Source: CAYQTO01 sp964420455 (lineage in GTDB: Bacteria > Sumerlaeota > Sumerlaeia > SLMS01). From it: a stretch of DNA of 10,479 nucleotides. The notes under the pieces are model-generated. The model was not told where the DNA came from, did no database searches, and saw only the letters and a program-made list of their open reading frames with translations. Below are positions 6,097 through 10,479 of the stretch, piece after piece (within the stretch, counting starts at the first letter, position 1; every line of letters starts with the position of its first letter). The stretch is from the NCBI GenBank assembly GCA_964420455.1, contig CAYQTO010000128.1, forward strand, positions 1 through 10,479. Reading direction: 5' to 3'. A program made the position numbers and the translations under genes.

Positions 6097-7065
6097 TCAC
6101 CCCTGTTCCTCCCGCAGACGGGTCACGGGAACCTCGATTGAGCCGAGGATTTCCTCGAGGATCTGCTCCGGCTTGATGCCGCCGAGCCTCGCCTGCGGCT
6201 TCAGGAGAATGCGGTGGGCGAGCACGGGCACGGCGAGGCGCTTGACCGTGTCCGGGGTCACGAAGGTCTTGCCCATCACCCAGGAGACCGCCTGGGACAT
6301 CCGATAGAGGGCGATGCTCGCGCGCGGGCTGGCTCCGAGGTCCACCTGGCGATGGTCGCGCGTGGCGGCCACCAACCGAACGATGAAGTCCGCCACGTTG
6401 GTTTCCACGGCGACACCGCGGACCGCGGTCATCTCCGCCAGCACCTCGTCCTGCGTGACGGCCGGCTCCACCGATTCGATCGGGTGGCGCTCGCGCTGGG
6501 ACTCAACGACCCGACGCTCCTCCGCCAGACTCGTGTACCCGAGTTTCAGCCGTACCAGAAACCGGTCCAGCTGAGCCTCCGGCAGGTCGTATACCCCGTG
6601 CTGCTCGATGGGATTCTGGGTCGCGATGACGAAGAAGGGGGTGGGCAGCGGATGGGTCACCCCGTCGACACTGATGGCGCGTTCCTCCATGGCCTCCAGA
6701 AGGGCGCTCTGGGTGCGGGGAGTCGCCCGGTTCAACTCGTCGGCGAGGATCACCTGACCGAAGAGCGGGCCTTCGCGAAAGTCAAACTCGTTGGTCTTGG
6801 GATTGAAGATGGAGACGCCGGTCAGGTCCGTGGGAAGGAGATCGGGGGTAAATTGGATGCGGCGAAAGGTGGCATGGAGAGAGCGCGCGAGCGCACGAGC
6901 GAGCATGGTCTTGCCGGTTCCGGGAACGTCCTCGAGGAGCACATGCCCGCCAGCGAGGAGCGCCGCCACCGTCTCGAGGATTGTCCGGCGCTTGCCGATG
7001 ATGACCTTCTCGACCTCGTCCACAAGACGAAGCCCTGCAGGTTCCCTGTTATCAGTCTCTTCCAT
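6097..7065 (-). CDS. moxR: MoxR-family AAA+ ATPase
   Basis: MoxR ATPases are cytoplasmic AAA+ chaperone-like proteins that help insert cofactors or assemble complexes, usually with VWA-domain partners. The 322-residue product has the full set of motifs: Walker A EDVPGTGKT (45-53), Walker B VILADELNRA (105-114), the family block TQSALLEAMEE (118-128), sensor 1 FVIATQNP (145-152), PEAQLDRF (162-169), and sensor 2 region GASPRAS with Arg248. The C-terminal lid domain is complete. The start at 7065 matches the family length; an in-frame ATG at 7155 would add 30 residues unlike the family, and neither has a strong ribosome-binding site. The usual following genes (DUF58, transglutaminase, VWA proteins) are missing: a lipoprotein gene follows instead. 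It is divergent from lysA, with a 160-base region between the two starts. Confidence 0.96.
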   Translation of the reverse strand: MEETDNREPAGLRLVDEVEKVIIGKRRTILETVAALLAGGHVLLEDVPGTGKTMLARALARSLHATFRRIQFTPDLLPTDLTGVSIFNPKTNEFDFREGPLFGQVILADELNRATPRTQSALLEAMEERAISVDGVTHPLPTPFFVIATQNPIEQHGVYDLPEAQLDRFLVRLKLGYTSLAEERRVVESQRERHPIESVEPAVTQDEVLAEMTAVRGVAVETNVADFIVRLVAATRDHRQVDLGASPRASIALYRMSQAVSWVMGKTFVTPDTVKRLAVPVLAHRILLKPQARLGGIKPEQILEEILGSIEVPVTRLREEQG

Positions 7066-7168
7066 GGCACGGATGGTGGTGCATCCTTGTCGGTGTGCAA
7101 ACTGAAACTCCCACGTCCACGGTCGCAGCGGCCTTCTGAAGAATTGCGCTGACATCGAGGGTGCGACT

Positions 7169-7197
7169 TGCGTACCCGGTTGGGAACTAGCTATATG
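7169..7197 (+). promoter_or_regulatory. Candidate lysA promoter
   Basis: TTGCGT (7169-7174) and TATATG (7192-7197) are 17 bases apart, about 30 bases before the lysA start. The -10 matches at 4 of 6 positions and the -35 at only 3 of 6. The inverted repeat at 7180-7204 covers its spacer and -10, the layout expected of a repressor operator. This is inferred from sequence pattern only. Confidence 0.35.
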
Positions 7198-7211
7198 TTC
7201 CCAATTCCCAA
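7180..7211. promoter_or_regulatory. Cluster of three TTCCCAA elements between moxR and lysA (candidate operator)
   Basis: TTGGGAAC (7180-7187) and GTTCCCAA (7197-7204) are perfect 8-base inverted arms around a 9-base AT-rich spacer. The right arm's TTCCCAA (7198-7204) is immediately repeated as a perfect tandem copy (7205-7211). The spacing suits a dimeric DNA-binding protein plus a third half-site, and the region serves two divergent genes. As RNA upstream of lysA, the inverted pair could instead form an 8-bp hairpin. The regulator is unknown. Confidence 0.45.
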
Positions 7212-7225
7212 GGGCTCACACGTGA

Positions 7226-8521
7226 ATGAAGGGTAAGTTTCTTTACAAAAATGGAGTGCTCCTCGCGGAGGGGGTTTCCCTGGCCGCGATTGCCGAGGAA
7301 TTCGGCACCCCAGCATATGTGTACTCCGCGAACGGGATTCGCGAGAACTACCAGAGGCTTAAGGACTCGTTTTCCGGGATCGACGTGCTCGTCGCCTACA
7401 GCGTGAAATCGAACTCGAACCTGTCGGTGCTGGCGACGCTGAACGCCCTCGGTGCGGGGTTCGACATCGTGAGCGGTGGCGAGCTGGCGCGCGTGCGCCA
7501 CGTCGGAGTGCCGGGCGAACGGATCATTTTCGCGGGCGTTGGCAAGACGGCCGAGGAAATGCGCTTCGCCCTCCAGGAAGGAGTCGCAGAGTTTAACGTC
7601 GAGTCGGAACCCGAGGCGGAGCGGCTCGATTCCGTAGCCCGTTCCATGGGGGTCACCGCCCCCGTGGCCCTCCGCATCAACCCCAACGTCGACGCGAAAA
7701 CCCACAAGTACATCACCACCGGCAAGACGGAGAACAAGTTCGGCATCTCCCTCGAGCGGGCCTTTGCCCTGGGCAAGCGCATCGCCACCGAGATGCCCAA
7801 TCTCCGCCTCATGGGCCTCCATTGCCACATTGGTTCGCAGATCCTCGATCCATCGATCCACCCGCAGGTTGTCTCGATCGTGATCGACTTCGCCCGCAGG
7901 CTGGTGGGGGAGACAGGGACAAAGCTCGAGAATCTGAACTTCGGCGGTGGGTTCGGCATTGCCTATGAGGGCGGCCAGCAGGCGCTCGATCTCAAGCCGT
8001 TCGCTGATGCCTTGCGGCCGGTTCTGAAAGATCTCGGCGTGCGCCTGGTGCTCGAGCCCGGACGCTCCATCGCGGGGCCCGCCGGCGTGCTCGTCACCCG
8101 TGTCGAGTACATCAAGCGGGGCGACGCCCGCACCTTCGTCATCGTCGACGCCGCGATGACCGAACTCATGCGGCCGACGTTGTATGAGGCGCACCACGAC
8201 ATCGCGCCCGTGGAGATGCGGAACGGCGTCAGACCCGAAGCGGTTGACGTGGTTGGCCCGGTCTGCGAGTCGGCAGACTTCCTTGCGCTTGGCCGGTCCA
8301 TGGTCATCCCACGGGAGGGCGACCTGCTGGCCATCCTGGATGCCGGCGCCTACGGGTTCGTCATGGCGAACACCTACAATGCGCGGCCCCGGGTGGCGGA
8401 GATTCTCGTCGACGGGGACGAAGCTCATCTGGTGCGCCGGCGGGAGAGTGTCGCCGATCTCCTCCGCCACGAGCAGTTGCCTGCCCTCGACAGGCTTATT
8501 GCAGCCGTTTCTCCGCCGTGA
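7226..8521 (+). CDS. lysA: Diaminopimelate decarboxylase
   Basis: LysA removes CO2 from meso-diaminopimelate to give L-lysine, the last step of the diaminopimelate pathway, using pyridoxal phosphate. The 431 residues match the family length and contain the fold-type III markers: AYSVKSNSN with the PLP-binding Lys61; FDIVSGGELARV (79-90); NKFGIS (170-175); LHCHIGSQ with His201; the phosphate-binding GGGFGIAY (240-247); EPGRSI (277-282); the active-site block GPVCESADF with Cys347; and GAYGFVMANTYNARPR near the C-terminus. AGGG lies 11 bases before the ATG. It is transcribed divergently from moxR, with the repeat cluster at 7180-7211 in between. Its last 26 bases overlap, tail to tail, with the end of kdsC on the other strand. 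An ornithine or arginine decarboxylase of the same fold is less likely, given the lysA-typical motifs. Confidence 0.97.
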   Translation: MKGKFLYKNGVLLAEGVSLAAIAEEFGTPAYVYSANGIRENYQRLKDSFSGIDVLVAYSVKSNSNLSVLATLNALGAGFDIVSGGELARVRHVGVPGERIIFAGVGKTAEEMRFALQEGVAEFNVESEPEAERLDSVARSMGVTAPVALRINPNVDAKTHKYITTGKTENKFGISLERAFALGKRIATEMPNLRLMGLHCHIGSQILDPSIHPQVVSIVIDFARRLVGETGTKLENLNFGGGFGIAYEGGQQALDLKPFADALRPVLKDLGVRLVLEPGRSIAGPAGVLVTRVEYIKRGDARTFVIVDAAMTELMRPTLYEAHHDIAPVEMRNGVRPEAVDVVGPVCESADFLALGRSMVIPREGDLLAILDAGAYGFVMANTYNARPRVAEILVDGDEAHLVRRRESVADLLRHEQLPALDRLIAAVSPP

Positions 8522-9050
8522 GGTAGGCCTCGAGGACCTCGTCCCAGCGGCCCTGGGCACGGATCACGGCCTCGATGAACTCGCGGGCGGCCCCGTTTCC
8601 CCCAGCTGCCCTGGAGAGAAAGTGGGCGTGATCGCGTACGTCGGGGGCGGCGTTGGCAGGGGCCGCCGCGCACCCAACGATTTCCATGGCGGGTAGGTCC
8701 GGCAGGTCGTCGCCCATGAAGCTGATCTGGTCCATTCGAAGCTCATGTCTTCGAGCGAGGTCCTCGAGGACAGCAACCTTGTCCTTCGTACCCAGATGAA
8801 GTTCCTCGACGCCAAGCATTTCGGCCCGACGGCGGACAGCCTCGCTCCGCCGCCCGGTGATCCAAGCAACGGGATACCCGGCGCGGAGCGCCGCGGCGAT
8901 TCCCGCCCCGTCCTGCACATGGAAGCGAACAATCTCCTCCTCCGCCGAGTCGGAGAAGTAGAGTCCGCCGTCGGTCAGCACGCCATCGACGTCGAAGGCG
9001 AAGAGGCGGACCGAGGCGAGGCGTTTCTCGAGGCCGCGGTCGAATCGCAA
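8496..9050 (-). CDS. kdsC: 3-deoxy-D-manno-octulosonate 8-phosphate phosphatase (KdsC)
   Basis: KdsC hydrolyses Kdo-8-phosphate to Kdo, the sugar linking lipid A to the lipopolysaccharide core. It is a small C0-type HAD phosphatase acting as a tetramer in the cytoplasm. Using a TTG start at 9050 gives 184 residues, close to the roughly 170-190 usual for the family. HAD motifs: FDVDGVLTDGG with Asp20 and Asp22; ITGRRS (64-69) with Thr65; the KDKVAVL segment (89-95) with the motif III lysine; and GDDLPDLPAM (113-122). The family C-terminal signature GGNGAAREFIEAVI-AQGRWDE is complete. There is no suitable ATG: the in-frame ATG at 9173 would overlap nearly half of the upstream Cys-rich gene and add residues unlike the family. 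TTG at 9050 lies 5 bases after that gene's stop; CTG at 9059, overlapping the stop, is an alternative. Initiation is probably by translational coupling. It is last in the molybdenum-hydroxylase operon. Confidence 0.93.
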   Translation of the reverse strand: MRFDRGLEKRLASVRLFAFDVDGVLTDGGLYFSDSAEEEIVRFHVQDGAGIAAALRAGYPVAWITGRRSEAVRRRAEMLGVEELHLGTKDKVAVLEDLARRHELRMDQISFMGDDLPDLPAMEIVGCAAAPANAAPDVRDHAHFLSRAAGGNGAAREFIEAVIRAQGRWDEVLEAYLTAEKRLQ

Positions 9051-9055
9051 GGGGA

Positions 9056-9304
9056 TCAGCCGCCGGTCGCCAGCGTGGGTCCCGGCACATGGCACCCGCG
9101 CCCAGGCTGGCACCGCCCGTGGTCGGCCAGTTCCCCATCGGGCCCAATTGGCTCGTGGGTCTTGACGCACCAATAGCCCATCGCCTCTTCCACGTGCAGT
9201 TTCCCCGGGCGCTCGTCCGGCCGATAATACATCGACTTGCAGCGCAGGTGCAGACAGCAGGGGAGCGCCTGCTCCTCCATTTCGGGGGACTCATTGATGC
9301 TCAT
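9056..9304 (-). CDS. Small six-cysteine protein (82 aa), probable metal binder
   Basis: I cannot name this family. The 82-residue protein has six cysteines in two clusters: PCCLHLRC (15-22) near the N-terminus, and a later set (YWCVKT, then RCQPGRGCH) spaced around GPDGELADHG. Together with nearby His residues this looks like a structural metal site (zinc or Fe-S), and conserved-looking aromatic segments (MYYRPDE, GYWC) suggest a folded domain. There is no signal peptide or membrane segment. The ATG overlaps the stop codon of the FAD-subunit gene (ATGA), and AAGGAG sits 8 bases upstream, so translation is coupled and the start is firm. Small Cys-rich proteins of this layout are, as far as I recall, widespread hypothetical proteins, so the operon link may be incidental rather than functional. 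kdsC follows within 5 bases. Confidence 0.85.
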   Translation of the reverse strand: MSINESPEMEEQALPCCLHLRCKSMYYRPDERPGKLHVEEAMGYWCVKTHEPIGPDGELADHGRCQPGRGCHVPGPTLATGG

Positions 9305-10269
9305 GCGTCGATCTCCTTCCCGCTGGCGATCAGCAGCGCGCGCCTGACGGCGGCCTGCGCGAGTTTCAGCCTCCACGCGTTCTGGCTCATGGGCTGGGCG
9401 TCTTCAGTCGCGAGCCGGGCCACTTCGGCCGCGGTGTCGTGGTCGACGGTCGTGCGCGCTCCGAGAGCTTCCTCCACCGCCCGCGCCCGCCAGGGCACCG
9501 GGGCCACGTGGCTCAGCACCACGCGCCAGCCTACTGCCCTGCGGACCGCCGTGCAGGCCGCCATTGGCCAGTCGAATGATTGCTTCTGCTTGAACTCCAC
9601 ATAGCCGGAAGTTTCCGGCAGCTTCGTGAAGCGCACCTCCGTCAGCAGTTCGTCTTCGCCAATCGTGTTTTCCCGTTGGACGTCGACGTTCGGGGGGACG
9701 AAGAACTCCCCGGCGGCGACGGTCCGTTCCTGGCCCCCCGGCTTGCGCAGAACCAGTTCCGCCTCGGACGCGACGAGCGCCGGCGCAATATTCGACGGGT
9801 GCGTGATGTGGCACGGCCCCTCGCCAAAGATCGCGTGGAACTGATTCTCGCCCTCAACGGCGTAGCAGGTGGAGCCGCCCTTCTTGAGGCAGTTGTACTC
9901 CTTGGCGCGGAAGTACCAGCAGCGCGGGCGTTGGAGGATGTTGCCGCCAACGGTGGCGCGAGCGCGGACCTGGGGGGTGGCGGCTTGGCCCGCGGATTCC
10001 GCCAGGGCGACGAACCGCGTCCGGACCAGATCGCTTTCGGCGAGCTCCCGCAGCGTCGTCATCGTGCCGATCACGAGCGCGCCGTCTTCCTCGCGGATGC
10101 CCTTCAATTCGTCCAGCCGATGGAGCGACACGTAGCGGTCGTGGGTTTCCGTGCGCTCCTTGAGCATGTCCAGGAGGTCGATGCCCGCGGCCTTGAGACG
10201 GTAGCCTTGGGACAAGGCGGCCAGTGCCCCATCGCGGTTTTCCGCAATGGCGTAGTCGATCGAACGCAT
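9301..10269 (-). CDS. FAD- and [4Fe-4S]-binding subunit of a xanthine dehydrogenase/aldehyde oxidase-type molybdenum hydroxylase (YagS/PaoB-like)
   Basis: This 322-residue protein is the medium subunit of a molybdenum hydroxylase. It passes electrons from the Mo centre and [2Fe-2S] clusters to FAD and an external acceptor. The FAD-binding segments are KAAGIDLLDMLKE (26-38), ALVIGTMTTLREL (64-76) and ATVGGNILQRPRCWYF (105-120). Four cysteines at 117, 127, 135 and 153, in CWYF, NCLKKGGSTCYA and GPCHITHPS, form the extra Fe-S insertion known in the YagS/PaoB branch and in 4-hydroxybenzoyl-CoA reductase. The CO-dehydrogenase FAD C-terminal domain follows (about 215-320). GGGAGG lies 9 bases before the ATG, which overlaps the upstream large-subunit stop (TGATG). 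Its own stop overlaps the start of the Cys-rich gene. The substrate (aldehyde, purine or other) is not determinable here. No [2Fe-2S] small-subunit gene is seen downstream, so it is expected upstream of the window or elsewhere. Confidence 0.95.
   Translation of the reverse strand: MRSIDYAIAENRDGALAALSQGYRLKAAGIDLLDMLKERTETHDRYVSLHRLDELKGIREEDGALVIGTMTTLRELAESDLVRTRFVALAESAGQAATPQVRARATVGGNILQRPRCWYFRAKEYNCLKKGGSTCYAVEGENQFHAIFGEGPCHITHPSNIAPALVASEAELVLRKPGGQERTVAAGEFFVPPNVDVQRENTIGEDELLTEVRFTKLPETSGYVEFKQKQSFDWPMAACTAVRRAVGWRVVLSHVAPVPWRARAVEEALGARTTVDHDTAAEVARLATEDAQPMSQNAWRLKLAQAAVRRALLIASGKEIDA
9313..9318 (-). promoter_or_regulatory. Ribosome-binding site of the Cys-rich gene inside the FAD-subunit gene
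   Basis: AAGGAG on the minus strand lies 8 bases before the ATG at 9304, within the last codons of the upstream gene. It decides this start over the in-frame ATG at 9376 and supports a real, independently initiated product. Confidence 0.65.
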
Positions 10270-10479
10270 CAGGCGGTTCCTCCCTTTTCAAGAGCGGCCA
10301 GCACGCGGGCAGGAGTGAGGGGCAGGTCGCGAACACGAACACCGATGGCGTTGGCAACGGCATTGGCGATCGCGCCCGCGGTGGGGATGGTGGTGGGCTC
10401 GCCGAGCGACCGGATGCCGTCCCCGCCCTCCTCGACGGCCAGCACGGCGCCGATCTCGGGGCCGTCCTTCGATCCCGCG
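10269..10479 (-). CDS. Molybdenum-binding large subunit of a xanthine dehydrogenase/aldehyde oxidase-type enzyme, C-terminal end
   Basis: The last 70 codons of the catalytic subunit, running off the right edge. The reading frame ends with SLGEPTTIPTAGAIANAVAN, then IGVRVRDLPLTPARVLAALE. This is the family's C-terminal signature: a G-E-P-(P/T)-TIP-A-AIANA block with the catalytic Glu expected in the GxGE motif, followed by the V-R-LPLTPxRVL tail. The enzyme hydroxylates an aldehyde or N-heterocycle at a molybdopterin-cytosine-dinucleotide type centre; which substrate cannot be told from the tail. Its stop overlaps the ATG of the FAD subunit by one base (TGATG). Gene order, large subunit before FAD subunit, differs from the E. 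coli paoABC order. Confidence 0.93.
   Translation of the reverse strand, partial: AGSKDGPEIGAVLAVEEGGDGIRSLGEPTTIPTAGAIANAVANAIGVRVRDLPLTPARVLAALEKGGTA

Noticed and set aside
7066..7155. 30-residue N-terminal extension of MoxR
   Set aside because: The sequence is unlike the family N-terminus and has no ribosome-binding site; the start at 7065 gives the normal length.
7187..8560. 457-residue minus-strand reading frame over lysA
   Set aside because: It is entirely antisense to lysA, which has all its catalytic motifs.
1..10479. CRISPR array, tRNA/rRNA genes, insertion sequence or prophage remnants
   Set aside because: No repeated spaced units, no tRNA-like arms, no transposase or integrase motifs, and no terminal repeats were seen in either strand.

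Overview
The window looks like chromosomal DNA from a high-GC, diderm (Gram-negative type) bacterium. The evidence for an outer membrane is a Kdo-8-phosphate phosphatase (KdsC, lipopolysaccharide core), a TolC-type outer-membrane factor and a lipoprotein. The genes are densely packed and there is no rRNA, tRNA, CRISPR array, transposase or phage gene. The phylum cannot be fixed from the sequence alone. Strong GC bias at third codon positions produces very long spurious ORFs on the antisense strands of tolC-like, panC and lysA.

Layout, left to right. (1) Minus strand, 1-2499: a TolC-family outer-membrane efflux protein (2499 to 682), followed 67 bases later by the N-terminal part of a secreted PQQ-type glucose/sorbosone dehydrogenase-like protein that runs off the left edge. 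(2) Plus strand, 2545-5461: panC (pantothenate synthesis), a 77-residue unrecognised protein, and a 555-residue protein that reads as a strongly diverged fusion of a SUMT/CobA-type tetrapyrrole methylase with a HemD-type uroporphyrinogen-III synthase. (3) Minus strand, 7065-5475: a MoxR AAA+ ATPase, then a small lipoprotein. (4) Plus strand, 7226-8521: lysA (diaminopimelate decarboxylase). (5) Minus strand, 10479-8496: a tightly coupled operon running from the C-terminus of a molybdenum hydroxylase large subunit, to its FAD/[4Fe-4S] subunit, to an 82-residue six-cysteine protein, to kdsC.

How the genes work together: the strongest functional unit is the right-hand operon. Consecutive stop and start codons overlap or nearly touch (TGATG, ATGA, then a 5-base gap to a probable TTG start), so its members are probably translationally coupled. 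It includes a xanthine dehydrogenase/aldehyde oxidase-type enzyme of the YagS/PaoB subgroup and an uncharacterised Cys-rich protein. LysA, PanC and KdsC are core biosynthetic genes (lysine/peptidoglycan, coenzyme A, lipopolysaccharide) that appear as neighbours without an obvious shared pathway. MoxR and the lipoprotein may form a cell-envelope unit, but the usual MoxR partners (DUF58 and VWA proteins) are absent here.

The items most worth a second look are the degenerate CobA-HemD-like fusion that has lost the hallmark SUMT residues, the Cys-rich small protein inside the molybdenum hydroxylase operon, and a cluster of three copies of a 7-mer (two tandem, one inverted) between moxR and lysA that may be an operator. 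I found no clear new defence or mobile system.
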